From NCBI GenBank assembly GCA_041915365.1, contig JAYSBP010000007.1, forward strand, positions 1 to 64,000: a stretch of DNA of 64,000 nt, given 5' to 3'. The notes below the pieces were generated by a model. The model ran no database searches. It saw nothing but the letters and a program-made list of their open reading frames with translations, and was not told where the DNA came from. How positions within the stretch are numbered: the stretch's first letter is position 1; the number at the start of each line of letters is the position of its first letter. Source of the DNA: UBA6016 sp041915365. Its GTDB lineage: Bacteria; Campylobacterota; Campylobacteria; Campylobacterales; UBA6016. The translations under genes were made by a program, and so were the position numbers. Below are positions 6,903-15,590 of this stretch, in pieces.

Positions 6903-7925
6903 ATGCCTATTCAGAGGGTTTTGAACGCTATCGAGGAAATAAAAAAAGGCAACATGGTTGTTATGATGGATGATGAGGACCGTGAAAACGAGGGTGACCT
7001 TGTCTATGCGGCGGCTTTCAGCACGGCTGAAAAAGTAAACTTTATGGCTAGCGAAGCCAAAGGGTTGATATGTGTTGCAATCACAAGGGAAGATGCGGCG
7101 AGAATGGAGCTTGCGCCAATGGTGGCAAAAAATAGCTCTTCATATGAGACAGCCTTTACTGTGTCTGTAGATGCGAAGGGATGCGCTACTGGCATATCCG
7201 CGTATGAAAGAGATGACACAATAAAATTGCTTGCGGATACAAATACAAAACCAGATGATTTGGTGAGACCGGGCCATATATTTCCACTTATCGCAAAAGA
7301 CGGCGGCGTACTCGTGCGAACTGGGCATACGGAGGGGTCTGTAGATATATGTCGCTTGGCGGGGGTATATCCTGCTGGCGTAATATGCGAGATAATGAAA
7401 GAAGACGGGACGATGGCTAGACGTGACGATCTAGAGCTATTTGCCGCCAAACACAATCTAAAAATAGTCTTCGTATCGGACCTTATAGAATATCGTCTGA
7501 AAAGAGAAAAACTTGTAAAAGAGTTGACATCCGAGAATTCTAGTTTCATGGGCAGAGATGCCGTCAAAAAAAGCTTTGAAGACCACACTGGCAAGGTACA
7601 TACGGCTTTTGTGTTCGGAGAGCCGCAGGAGACGGCAAATGTTAGATTTAATAACATATCTACCGATATAGAGCTACTATCCAATGAGTCCAAATTCGCT
7701 TCTCTGACCAGAAGCGTTGATTTGCTTGCAAAAGAGGGTGGGGTGATAATATTCGTAGACGCAAGCAATCCTGAAAACTCAGAAGTTAAAGAGTTTGGTG
7801 TCGGGGCGCAGATACTCGGGCTTTTGGGTATCAAAAAAATAAATCTACTTACTCACTCTAAAAATAAAGAGTTTGTCGGTATCTCGGGCTTTGGGCTGAG
7901 TATAGAAAACAGGGTAGAGGTCTAA
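6903..7925 (+). CDS. ribBA: 3,4-dihydroxy-2-butanone-4-phosphate synthase with vestigial GTP cyclohydrolase II domain
   Basis: Residues 1 to about 200 are the RibB domain, which turns ribulose 5-phosphate into 3,4-dihydroxy-2-butanone 4-phosphate for riboflavin synthesis. Its catalytic acidic loop DDEDRENEGD is at about 23-32, with the later RPGHIFPL and RTGHTEGSVD motifs also intact. The C-terminal 130 residues resemble GTP cyclohydrolase II (GVGAQILGLLGIKKINLLTHS corresponds to the end of that domain), but the three zinc-binding cysteines are absent, so this half should not open GTP. I prefer ATG 6903 to ATG 6888 because GGAG (6893-6896) sits five bases before it. A separate ribA is expected elsewhere in the genome. 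Confidence 0.88.
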   Translation: MPIQRVLNAIEEIKKGNMVVMMDDEDRENEGDLVYAAAFSTAEKVNFMASEAKGLICVAITREDAARMELAPMVAKNSSSYETAFTVSVDAKGCATGISAYERDDTIKLLADTNTKPDDLVRPGHIFPLIAKDGGVLVRTGHTEGSVDICRLAGVYPAGVICEIMKEDGTMARRDDLELFAAKHNLKIVFVSDLIEYRLKREKLVKELTSENSSFMGRDAVKKSFEDHTGKVHTAFVFGEPQETANVRFNNISTDIELLSNESKFASLTRSVDLLAKEGGVIIFVDASNPENSEVKEFGVGAQILGLLGIKKINLLTHSKNKEFVGISGFGLSIENRVEV

Positions 7926-8797
7926 AAAAGTCCTTTGTGTCTGTATCTGGCGAGCTGGGTTTCATTGCCAAGTATTCCGCCAGAGTGGACAAATATAACA
8001 TCTCGCCCCTCAAAATACTCCAAATTCTCACTAATTGCAAGCCAACATTTAGCATCGTAAATCAGGTCAAACTCGACTCCTGCCCCAATTAATCCTTTAT
8101 ATATAGACAAAAGCTTTTGGTGTGGTGCGGCAAACGCTATTTTTTCGATCGTCTCTAGTATTGTTGGTTTTTTTGTTACCCCAAGCCTCTCGAACTCACC
8201 GTTCAAAAAGTCCGCATTTGACACACAAGGGGTGGTGAGACATTCAAAATCAAGATAATCGGACAGGTATCCGGCCGTCGTTCCAGTTCCACTGCTTGTT
8301 ATAGCTATCGGATTTCTAAGACCATTGCGGGTGGCAAATTCATTTAGTTCGTTAGCCAAAATCTCTAATCCATCTCTTGCATACTCATCGGCTCCGCCTT
8401 GTCTTATGACTAGCGTGTCCGTATCGTCTAGTGACAATATATTGGCAACTTCGGTTTCGTATTTATCATGTGGCAGTTCTATTAGTCGCATGCCGTTTTC
8501 TAATGCCGCTTTGAGGTTTCCGGTGGGAGATGTCTTGAGCATTGACGGAAGTGTTTTTGCGTAGTAGACAAACTCAACATTTTGTAGTTTTGCCAGCACA
8601 GAGATTGCCTGCATTGCGTTGCTTTGCGCTCCGCCATAGCTAATGACTCTTTTTGTGCCCAAGCCGCTCGCGGCAAATTTGTATAATTTTCGTGCTTTAT
8701 TACCGTTAATTTGTGAATCTAGTAGGTCATCTCTTTTGACGAGCCATCTTCTACCAAATAGTTCCAGTTCTGTAATCGGAGAGTTAGCGAGATTCAT
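7922..8797 (-). CDS. PLP-dependent ACC deaminase/D-cysteine desulfhydrase family protein, 291 aa
   Basis: The protein has the family hallmarks: KRDDLLDSQINGNKARKL with the PLP-binding Lys in NGNKARK, SYGGAQSNAMQA (phosphate or carboxylate binding), and the Gly/Ser/Thr-rich TSSGTGTTAG that holds the PLP phosphate. Members deaminate or desulfhydrate small amino acids such as D-cysteine or 1-aminocyclopropane-1-carboxylate; the substrate cannot be told from sequence. It is shorter than the usual 320-340 residues. It is the last gene of a leftward operon, overlapping the phosphatase gene by 14 bases, and its end overlaps the end of ribBA on the other strand by four bases. Confidence 0.8.
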   Translation of the reverse strand: MNLANSPITELELFGRRWLVKRDDLLDSQINGNKARKLYKFAASGLGTKRVISYGGAQSNAMQAISVLAKLQNVEFVYYAKTLPSMLKTSPTGNLKAALENGMRLIELPHDKYETEVANILSLDDTDTLVIRQGGADEYARDGLEILANELNEFATRNGLRNPIAITSSGTGTTAGYLSDYLDFECLTTPCVSNADFLNGEFERLGVTKKPTILETIEKIAFAAPHQKLLSIYKGLIGAGVEFDLIYDAKCWLAISENLEYFEGRDVIFVHSGGILGNETQLARYRHKGLF

Positions 8798-9575
8798 TTA
8801 GAAGTTGCAAAAAATCAGTGTGTATGTCAGTCGTACTTGCCACGATTCCTCTTGAAGTTAGCTCAAAATCCTTACCAAGTTCGTCGGAGATTTTGCCGCC
8901 GGCTTCTAGTACTACTAGCGCACCGGCTGCCGTATCCCAAGGTTTCAAGTTTATCTCATAAAAAGCATCGAATACGCCTTTTGCCGTGTAGCACAAGTCC
9001 ACGGAGGCAGCCCCAAGACGTCTAACGTCTCTCGTTTTTGGAAGTATTCTCTCCATTTTTTCAATCGCCCAGCGAAAATCGTCGCCACCTTCGGCTTTTG
9101 TGTATGGAAAGCCTGTGGCTATGAGTGATTTTTGCAGTTCAGTCGTCTTTGATACGTAGATTTGTTCGTCGTTTAGGTATGCCCCACATCCAGCCTCGGC
9201 CCAAAAAAACTCCTCCAAAATAGGATTGTAAACCGCCGCATACTTTGGCTTGCCACCTTCCCATACACCGACAGATATAGCGCAAAATGGTATTTGGTGA
9301 ACAAAATTTGTAGTACCGTCTATCGGGTCTATAAAAATTGCATTTTTTGGTAGCTCACCACCGCCCCAGCTCTCTTCGCCGACTATCTCATACCCAAAAC
9401 CGCCCAGAGCCGTCGTTAGCTCTTTTTCTATTGCTACGTCATACTCGGTCAGTAAATCTACTGTGCCCTTGTATGTTATTTTTTTGTGTTCAAAAAACCC
9501 TTTTTTGAACAGTGCGCCGCTTTTTTTGACTATCTCTTTTAGTTCTTGCAAGATATATTTTCCAGTCCTATGCAA
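8784..9575 (-). CDS. suhB: Inositol-monophosphatase-family phosphatase, 263 aa
   Basis: The metal-binding motifs of the family are present: GEESWGGGE (about residues 61-69), IDPIDGTTNF (about 81-90) and the C-terminal WDTAAGALVVLEAGG. These enzymes hydrolyse myo-inositol phosphate or similar small phosphates, with Mg2+; in some bacteria SuhB also acts in rRNA antitermination. The start is uncertain: the frame opens at TTG 9575 inside the end of the kinase gene, and another TTG at 9551 has AGGACTGGAAA upstream; homologues usually start near the latter. Neighbours are a sensor kinase upstream and a PLP enzyme downstream, all overlapping, so they are co-transcribed. Confidence 0.82.
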   Translation of the reverse strand: MHRTGKYILQELKEIVKKSGALFKKGFFEHKKITYKGTVDLLTEYDVAIEKELTTALGGFGYEIVGEESWGGGELPKNAIFIDPIDGTTNFVHQIPFCAISVGVWEGGKPKYAAVYNPILEEFFWAEAGCGAYLNDEQIYVSKTTELQKSLIATGFPYTKAEGGDDFRWAIEKMERILPKTRDVRRLGAASVDLCYTAKGVFDAFYEINLKPWDTAAGALVVLEAGGKISDELGKDFELTSRGIVASTTDIHTDFLQLLNESR

Positions 9576-10762
9576 AATGAATGTGTGTCGTTATTATAGC
9601 TATACTCAAGTTTTGAGCCGTGTGTCTCTAGAATTTGCTTCACGATATAAAGCCCAAGCCCAAGCCCTTCCGAGCTTTCATCCCCTTTAACGAAAGGTTG
9701 GGTTAGCTGCTCTATCGGACGCTCTAGTGGTTCGCCTAGGTTACTTATCGTGATTGCGGTATCAGTTACCGATATGTATGCTCTATGCTCTGTGGAGTGC
9801 TTGATTGCATTTGATATTAGGTTTTTAAGAGCCAATGTAAACAGCTTGAAATCTACATATATTCTGGCTACCGCACCATCGGTCTCCACTTGCCCGTCAT
9901 CTACGAAAGCAAGCTCTAACGCCTCATCGATACAATCTTGAAGCATATATTCTTTTTTCTCAAGTGGCATTCCAGAGGCAGTCAGTCTTTCCACCTGCAA
10001 AAGCTCGTTAATAAGCGTGTCAAAGTGAACGAACAATGCGTGAAATCTCTCTTGTAGCTTTTCATCGTGCACCATTTCAGCCAAAAAACGCCCTTTTGAA
10101 AGCGGGGTTTTGAGTTCGTGCGCAATATTTCGCAAAAACAACGAACGGGCTTTTGAGATATTGGATAGATGTTTTGCAGTATTGTCAAAAGCGCTTGCAA
10201 GAGATTCTAGTTCACTACAAAGTCGTTTGTTACCTTTTTCAAAATCTCCAGTTTTCGCAAATACTTCAACTTTCAATTTCAGCTCATCAAGCGGCGACAA
10301 CCCTTGCAAGATAGAGCGGTAAAATACGCCCAATACAGCAAGGACGGAGAGTAGGGCTACAAAAAGCAGTAACGGTATCGGGGTTATCGGTTTTTTGTCC
10401 AAAAAGACAGTCGTTCCCCTTAGATGGCTGATGACGATGTATTTATTCTCGCCTTTTTCAAGCAAAAAAACTCTAATCGGGCCCGGGACGTCAATCTCCA
10501 TTAGATTTGCGTTATCCAGTATGGCCTTGCTCTGCTCATCTTGTATTAGCTCTAGCCCGAGGCTACGAAGTCGCTCATTTGCCTCGTTTGGTTCCTCTGA
10601 GAGATGTTTTACAGCTCTAGCGGCGTGCATCAGTCTCTCTCTTAGCTCCATCAACTTATAGTGTTTTTGTATGACATAAAACATTCCAAAAACGGTAATA
10701 ATAAGTATTGACGACATAGCGAAAGCCATTTTGATTTTAAAAAATATAGAGTTTGTATTCAT
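9539..10762 (-). CDS. Sensor histidine kinase, ArsS-like, 407 aa
   Basis: An N-terminal membrane helix (about 8-30), a periplasmic loop and a second helix (about 132-150) precede a HAMP-like linker, then the dimerisation domain with H-box FLRNIAHELKTPLSKGRF, the N-box LISNAIKHS, and a G2 box SEGLGLGLYIVKQILETHG. The G1 box is replaced by ITISNLGEP, a variant seen in ArsS-type kinases of Campylobacterota. It phosphorylates the regulator encoded just upstream (10759-11427), with which it overlaps by four bases. The sensed signal is unknown; Helicobacter ArsS senses acid, while the Spy-like gene at the head of this operon points to envelope or metal stress. Confidence 0.88.
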   Translation of the reverse strand: MNTNSIFFKIKMAFAMSSILIITVFGMFYVIQKHYKLMELRERLMHAARAVKHLSEEPNEANERLRSLGLELIQDEQSKAILDNANLMEIDVPGPIRVFLLEKGENKYIVISHLRGTTVFLDKKPITPIPLLLFVALLSVLAVLGVFYRSILQGLSPLDELKLKVEVFAKTGDFEKGNKRLCSELESLASAFDNTAKHLSNISKARSLFLRNIAHELKTPLSKGRFLAEMVHDEKLQERFHALFVHFDTLINELLQVERLTASGMPLEKKEYMLQDCIDEALELAFVDDGQVETDGAVARIYVDFKLFTLALKNLISNAIKHSTEHRAYISVTDTAITISNLGEPLERPIEQLTQPFVKGDESSEGLGLGLYIVKQILETHGSKLEYSYNNDTHSFCIGLENISCKN

Positions 10763-11427
10763 CCTACAAATTTATACCCAGCGCCTTTCACGGATTTGAT
10801 GAAGCTCGGCGTTTTTGGGTTGTCTCCCAGTTTTTTTCTCAACCTGCTGATTACTACGTCGATACTTCTCTCGCCGCTCTCCCATCTCATCACGCTAACA
10901 TTTTCCGCTATGTAGTCTCTTGTGAGCACGCTCCCTTTTTTTTCAAAAAGTAGCTTTAGTATTTCAAATTCGGCAACGGTAAGCTCCAACTCTTTGCCGT
11001 CAAGCGATGCTGACATTTTGTTTTCGTCTATGTGGAGCTTGGAATCTGAGTGGGCAAAAAGCGGGTGTTTGTGACGCTTTAGTATCGTTTGTATTCTGGC
11101 TATTAATTCTCTCGGGTCATAAGGCTTTGGCAGATAGTCATCCGCTCCACGCTCAAGGCCTATCAGCTTGTCGCTTAGGTCTGAGCGGGCAGAGGATATG
11201 ATAAACGGCATATCACAGCTCTCTCTTAGCAGTTTACAGACCTCAAGCCCGTCCATTTGTGGAAGAGTGAGGTCTATTATCGCAAGGTCGAAGGCGTGGT
11301 TTTTTACCCCTTCCAAAAAAGCTTTTGGAGTTGAGTATGTGGTAACTTCCATTGAGTAGTTGGCCAAAAAAGAGGCAAGTAGCTCGGCAAGCTCCTTATC
11401 GTCTTCAACCATTGCGATTTGTATCAT
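10759..11427 (-). CDS. OmpR-family response regulator, ArsR-like, 222 aa
   Basis: The receiver domain (1-120) has the acidic pocket (VEDD), phospho-acceptor Asp52 in IIDLTLPQMDG and the conserved Lys in LPKPYD. A winged-helix DNA-binding domain follows (about 125-222) ending in RLRKKLGDNP...IKSVKGAGYKFVG. It should bind direct repeats upstream of its targets, probably including its own operon; TTAACGA repeats at 11956-11972 are candidates. Its ATG overlaps the stop of the Spy-like gene (TAATG). Confidence 0.9.
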   Translation of the reverse strand: MIQIAMVEDDKELAELLASFLANYSMEVTTYSTPKAFLEGVKNHAFDLAIIDLTLPQMDGLEVCKLLRESCDMPFIISSARSDLSDKLIGLERGADDYLPKPYDPRELIARIQTILKRHKHPLFAHSDSKLHIDENKMSASLDGKELELTVAEFEILKLLFEKKGSVLTRDYIAENVSVMRWESGERSIDVVISRLRKKLGDNPKTPSFIKSVKGAGYKFVG

Positions 11428-11885
11428 TATTTTGCCAGAGCCGATATGCTTTTTTGTTGCTCAGGCGTTAGCACTGCCCATATTTTTGCCAGATGTTCCG
11501 CACGTATATCGATGAATTTTTGCATCTTTTCCATTCTCTCTTTTTTGAAAGCTTCTTTATTGAAACCACCAGCCACCGCAAACGGGTCTTGCATCATAGG
11601 CTTATCTTTGAAGTGTAATTTTGCCATCTCGGCTCTAAACTCTTGTTTTAGAGTTTCTATTTTATTTTTTTGCTCAGCTGTTAGGTTGACCGTCTTTAGG
11701 CTCATAATGTTATCGCCTCTCATGCCCTCATATCCTTCGCCCATATGCTTGCCTTTTTTACCGCTTTGTTGCATGCCTTGTTTATCGCATCCGCCCATTC
11801 CTTGCCCCATATCCCCCATACCTGCAAAAGCCGATACCGATATGGCTGTAGCCGCCGTAGTAGCCAAAATAATTTTTCTTAACAT
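11427..11885 (-). CDS. Spy/CpxP-like periplasmic protein, Met-rich, 152 aa
   Basis: I choose ATG 11885 because AAAGGAG lies just upstream; a longer frame to 11975 has no ribosome-binding site. A signal peptide (MLRKIILATTAATAISVSAFA) is followed by a Gly/Met-rich stretch (GMGDMGQGMGGCDKQGM) and helices carrying two LTxxQ motifs (LTAEQKNKIETL and LTPEQQKSISAL), the mark of the Spy/CpxP family. Such proteins act as periplasmic chaperones or negative feedback subunits for envelope-stress kinases. Met, His and Cys suggest possible copper or other metal binding. It heads the operon with a two-component system, which fits a feedback role. Confidence 0.82.
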   Translation of the reverse strand: MLRKIILATTAATAISVSAFAGMGDMGQGMGGCDKQGMQQSGKKGKHMGEGYEGMRGDNIMSLKTVNLTAEQKNKIETLKQEFRAEMAKLHFKDKPMMQDPFAVAGGFNKEAFKKERMEKMQKFIDIRAEHLAKIWAVLTPEQQKSISALAK

Positions 11886-11955
11886 CTGAAACTCCTTTTG
11901 TTTTTTGTACGCTGAAATATTAGCTTTGATATTTAACTGGAAAATCAATGCTAAA

Positions 11956-11972
11956 TTAACGAATGTTAACGA
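11956..11972. promoter_or_regulatory. Direct repeats TTAACGA-ATG-TTAACGA, candidate regulator site
   Basis: Two identical seven-base repeats start ten bases apart in the divergent region between the Spy-like gene and the DUF255 gene. Tandem sites at one helical turn are the usual target shape of OmpR-family regulators such as the one at 10759-11427. The whole intergenic region 11886-12004 is AT-rich and must hold both promoters. Confidence 0.4.
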
Positions 11973-12004
11973 CAAAAAAAGTAGAATCTAAAAAAGGAGT
12001 TAAT

Positions 12005-13717
12005 ATGTCCTATTTAGATAAACACACAAATAGATTAATCAACGAGGATTCGCCGTATCTTGTGCAGCATGCACATAATCCGGTGGATTGGTATCCATGG
12101 GGCGATGAGGCTTTTGCAAATGCAAGAGATGAGAAGAAACCGATTTTTTTATCCATAGGCTATAGTGCTTGCCACTGGTGTCACGTGATGGAGAGGGAGG
12201 TTTTTGAGGATGAGGCATTGGCGGCGCTCCTCAACAAGCTATTTGTTTCCATAAAAGTTGATAGAGAAGAGAGACCCGATATAGACAAGCACTTTCAACA
12301 TATTCACTACATTATTACCCGCCGTTCGGGTGGTTGGCCGACGAGTATATTTTTGACCCCAGATAAAAAGCCTTTTTTTGCGGCTACATATCTACCGCCA
12401 AGGCCAAAACACGGGCTAAACGGCTTTGGCGAGATAATAACTATGCTATATGATAAGCTTCAAAACGAGCCGCACGAGGTATACGGCTCAGCCTCCAGAA
12501 TAGAACAAATATCAAAATCCAATCAGCAAAGAATGCCAAAGCCCATAGACTTCCAGCTTTTGCCAATCCTAAAAACAGCCGTGACAAAAAGCTTTGACAT
12601 TGAAGACGGCGGAATACTAGGAGAGCCAAAATTTCCTCATGCGGCACTTTTGATGTTGCTTTTGGATAGCAAAGACAAAGAGCTTGTAGATACGGCGCTC
12701 CATACACTTAGATGTATGGCTAAGGGCGGAATGTACGACATTATAGATGGCGGTTTTTGCAGATATAGCGTTGATAGTTTTTGGATTGTACCGCATTTTG
12801 AAAAGATGGCCTACGATAATGGGTTGTTGATTGAGGCGTATTCTATGGCCTACGGTGTATCATCTGAGCCGTTTTTTTTGGAGATAGCCAAAGAGTGTGT
12901 GGATTTTATGATAGACAAGATGAGCGTAGACGGGCTTTTTTATAGCGCTAGCGATGCGGATTCGCAAGAAGAGGAGGGAAAATACTTCGTCTATTCATAC
13001 GCAGAGGCATTGGAGGCGTTGCAAAGTGGCGGTGTTGATAACGCAAAAGATATTTTAAAGATTTTGGGATTTAGTCGTATAGGTAATTTTGAGGGTAAAA
13101 ATATCCCCAGAAATGAAGAGTTTATAAAAAATAACGATGTCGAAAAAGCAATTTCTATACTCAAAAATATCAGAAAAGAGAGAGTCTATCCTTTTATCGA
13201 TACGAAGGTTATATGCTCATGGAATGCCATGGTGATTGCTGGTATGTTTGAACTTGCAAAATACGAAAATAATTACGGAGATAAGGCGATAAAATCGCTT
13301 GAAGCATTAACGACTAAGCTTTTTAAGAATGGAACACTTTATCATTGTTCGCTTGCGGATAGAGAGCCGAAAGTAGAAGCCTTTTTTGAGGATTATTCGT
13401 TTTTGGCGAAAGCATATTTATCCGCTTACGGTTTTACAAAGCAAAGTTCATATTTGGAGATGGCAAAGTATCTTTGCGATACGGCTATTAAAAAGTTTCT
13501 TATCGGCGGGACGTGGATGATGTCGGTGGGAGAATTTGAAACAGATGCCGATCCGTCAGATAGTAGTTATTCGTCTGCCGTCGGAATAATGTGTGAGGCA
13601 TTATCTTGTTTTGGAGATGAATACAAAGGCATAGTATCCGATACGCTTTTGAGATATGCCGATGAAATAAAAACATATCCACTTTATTATGCTTCTTTGG
13701 CATCTAATATTGAGTAG
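12005..13717 (+). CDS. DUF255 thioredoxin-fold protein (YyaL/SSP411 family), 570 aa
   Basis: The start at ATG 12005 is preceded by AAAAAGGAGTTAAT. The N-terminal domain has the family signature NRLINEDSPYLVQHAHNPVDWYPW and a thioredoxin-like SACHWCHVMEREVFED motif (about residues 54-69), followed by KVDREERPD. The C-terminal two thirds resemble an alpha/alpha barrel like that of N-acylglucosamine epimerases (VPHFEKMAYDNG motif, about 260). The reaction carried out by this family is not established; a redox or glycan role is assumed. It is somewhat shorter than typical members of 650-700 residues, with missing stretches in the second half. Encoded alone, divergent from the Spy-like operon. Confidence 0.85.
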   Translation: MSYLDKHTNRLINEDSPYLVQHAHNPVDWYPWGDEAFANARDEKKPIFLSIGYSACHWCHVMEREVFEDEALAALLNKLFVSIKVDREERPDIDKHFQHIHYIITRRSGGWPTSIFLTPDKKPFFAATYLPPRPKHGLNGFGEIITMLYDKLQNEPHEVYGSASRIEQISKSNQQRMPKPIDFQLLPILKTAVTKSFDIEDGGILGEPKFPHAALLMLLLDSKDKELVDTALHTLRCMAKGGMYDIIDGGFCRYSVDSFWIVPHFEKMAYDNGLLIEAYSMAYGVSSEPFFLEIAKECVDFMIDKMSVDGLFYSASDADSQEEEGKYFVYSYAEALEALQSGGVDNAKDILKILGFSRIGNFEGKNIPRNEEFIKNNDVEKAISILKNIRKERVYPFIDTKVICSWNAMVIAGMFELAKYENNYGDKAIKSLEALTTKLFKNGTLYHCSLADREPKVEAFFEDYSFLAKAYLSAYGFTKQSSYLEMAKYLCDTAIKKFLIGGTWMMSVGEFETDADPSDSSYSSAVGIMCEALSCFGDEYKGIVSDTLLRYADEIKTYPLYYASLASNIE

Positions 13718-13724
13718 AATGGTA

Positions 13725-13750
13725 AAATATTATTTGCCTAAATAATATTT
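13725..13750. repeat. Perfect 11-bp AT-rich inverted repeat
   Basis: AAATATTATTT (13725-13735) and AAATAATATTT (13740-13750) flank a four-base loop, just after the DUF255 stop. It may work as a weak terminator or a protein-binding palindrome upstream of the chemoreceptor gene. Confidence 0.5.
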
Positions 13751-13820
13751 GCCCAAAATTTAACACCAAAATATAAGTCTAGATGGCTAAAATCAGAAAA
13801 AGCAAAAAAGAGGGTGTTTT

Positions 13821-15467
13821 ATGGGTTTTTTTGGAAATTTGAGCATAAAAGTCAAGCTTGCAATATTGGCGCTTAGTGCAATTGTGTCAATTATTTTTAT
13901 AGCCATATTCTCTAATGTGGCTATAGAGAAGGTACGTATAAAGGGTAATCTATACAATGAGATTATCCTCTCAAAAGACTTGATAGCAGATATTCTACCT
14001 CCTCCTGAATACATAATAGAGGCAAGACTCGTAATATATCAACTACTTGACAACCCAAAAGAAGAAGATAAAAAACAGTTAGTAGAAAAACTAGCATCTC
14101 TAAAAAAAGACTATTACGATAGACAAAAATACTGGGCAGAAAACCTCGTAGACAAAAAACAGCGTACGTTAATGCTTGAGGGGGCTAGAAAGCCGTCAGA
14201 TTTGTTTTTTCAGACGATAGAAAAAGAGTTTTTGCCGGCATACAATAGCGGCGATATGGCAAAGGCGGCATCTTTATCATCTGGGATTTTGAAAGCTTCT
14301 TATGACGAGCATAGAAAGTCTATTGACGAGCTAGTCACTCTAGCCAATGCGAAAGCGGCTGCGGATGAGGATAAGGCAAACGGATTTTTGTCTAGCGCTA
14401 GCTGGGTAATGGGCGTAGTCATCGTAATATCTTTGGTTGTTACGACTCTTTTTGCGATACTAATCGCCGGTGATATTATGAGAAAAATCGGGAAAATATC
14501 ATTTGCTGTTAGGGATTTGGAAGCCGGAGATGGTGACCTTACAAAAAGACTCAAAATAGAAGGCTCTGATGAGATAGCAAAACTCGGCGCTTTGATTGAT
14601 AGCTTTTTGGAGAAAATAGCAAAAGCAATTAGAGAGGCAAAAAGAAGTGTTGACGAAAACGCATCTGTTGCGCAAGAACTTCACTCCACAAGCCAGCTTA
14701 TAGGTAAGAGGGCGCAAGAGCAATCGCTTGAAGCGGAGGCTATGGCAAAAAGCGGTGAGTCTATCAAGTTTGACGCACAAAACTCAAAAGAGCAAATAGA
14801 GCTTTCGGCAAATCAGGTCAAAGAGGCAAATAATATACTTGCTCTCTCTACTTCTGCCGTTCGCAGAATGGCAGAAGATATACACGATGCGGTAGCCGCC
14901 GAAAACGAGCTTGCGAGTAGACTTTCGGCCGTATCGCACGAAGCGGAACAAGTCAAGACCGTACTATCTGTAATTAGCGACATAGCAGACCAAACAAACC
15001 TTCTAGCCCTAAATGCGGCAATAGAAGCGGCAAGGGCAGGGGAGCACGGTAGAGGATTTGCGGTTGTTGCGGACGAGGTTAGAAAACTAGCAGAGAGAAC
15101 GCAAAAAAGTCTGGTTGAGAGTAATGCTACGATTAATGTCATCACTCAGTCTATCGGCGATTTGTCGGAGGCTATGAGTAAAAATAGTGAAAAAATAGAG
15201 TCGCTAGCCGATAAATCAAACGATACGCAAGATGCTATAGCGGAAGTGTCGGCATCTATGCAAAAAGCGACCGCAATAGCGACGGAGACGGGCGATAACG
15301 TGACGAAAATGGTCTCAAATCTTACAGAAATGATAGAGAAAATGGGCAAAATCAGTGAGCTGTCAATGTCAAATGCTAGAAGTGTGGAGGAGATATCGGC
15401 CGTAGTTGAACACCTACATGGTTTGACAGAAGAGCTTAATAATCAAATGACGCAATTTAGAACATAA
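13821..15467 (+). CDS. Methyl-accepting chemotaxis protein, 548 aa
   Basis: A membrane helix at about 10-32, a helical periplasmic domain of about 155 residues (four-helix-bundle type), a second membrane helix at about 195-215 and a HAMP segment lead to the cytoplasmic signalling domain. The conserved hairpin tip is QTNLLALNAAIEAARAGEHGRGFAVVADEVRKLAERTQKS. The protein senses small molecules or energy state and controls CheA; the ligand cannot be predicted. An AAAGAGGGTGTTTT region precedes the ATG. The gene is followed by a hairpin at 15480-15508. Confidence 0.93.
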   Translation: MGFFGNLSIKVKLAILALSAIVSIIFIAIFSNVAIEKVRIKGNLYNEIILSKDLIADILPPPEYIIEARLVIYQLLDNPKEEDKKQLVEKLASLKKDYYDRQKYWAENLVDKKQRTLMLEGARKPSDLFFQTIEKEFLPAYNSGDMAKAASLSSGILKASYDEHRKSIDELVTLANAKAAADEDKANGFLSSASWVMGVVIVISLVVTTLFAILIAGDIMRKIGKISFAVRDLEAGDGDLTKRLKIEGSDEIAKLGALIDSFLEKIAKAIREAKRSVDENASVAQELHSTSQLIGKRAQEQSLEAEAMAKSGESIKFDAQNSKEQIELSANQVKEANNILALSTSAVRRMAEDIHDAVAAENELASRLSAVSHEAEQVKTVLSVISDIADQTNLLALNAAIEAARAGEHGRGFAVVADEVRKLAERTQKSLVESNATINVITQSIGDLSEAMSKNSEKIESLADKSNDTQDAIAEVSASMQKATAIATETGDNVTKMVSNLTEMIEKMGKISELSMSNARSVEEISAVVEHLHGLTEELNNQMTQFRT

Positions 15468-15479
15468 CCTCTCCCATGG

Positions 15480-15508
15480 TTCCAAAAGGAGATATTTCTC
15501 TTTTTGGA
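15480..15508 (+). terminator. Hairpin after the chemoreceptor gene
   Basis: TTCCAAAA-G-GAGA pairs with TCTC-T-TTTTGGAA around a short loop, 13 bases after the stop. No strong T run follows apart from the T-rich stem itself, so it may act as a weak or bidirectional terminator. The rest of 15509-15590 is AT-rich promoter-like sequence without a gene. Confidence 0.45.
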
Positions 15509-15590
15509 ATATATAACGCATGCAAACCCCATTAATTACTATTTCGAATAAGTTACAATTAATCTCTTTAGTTTTACAATCTGAAAAATT

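Noticed and set aside
7004..7834. Minus-strand frame of 276 codons opposite ribBA
   Set aside because: Shadow of ribBA; low-complexity Ser-rich translation.
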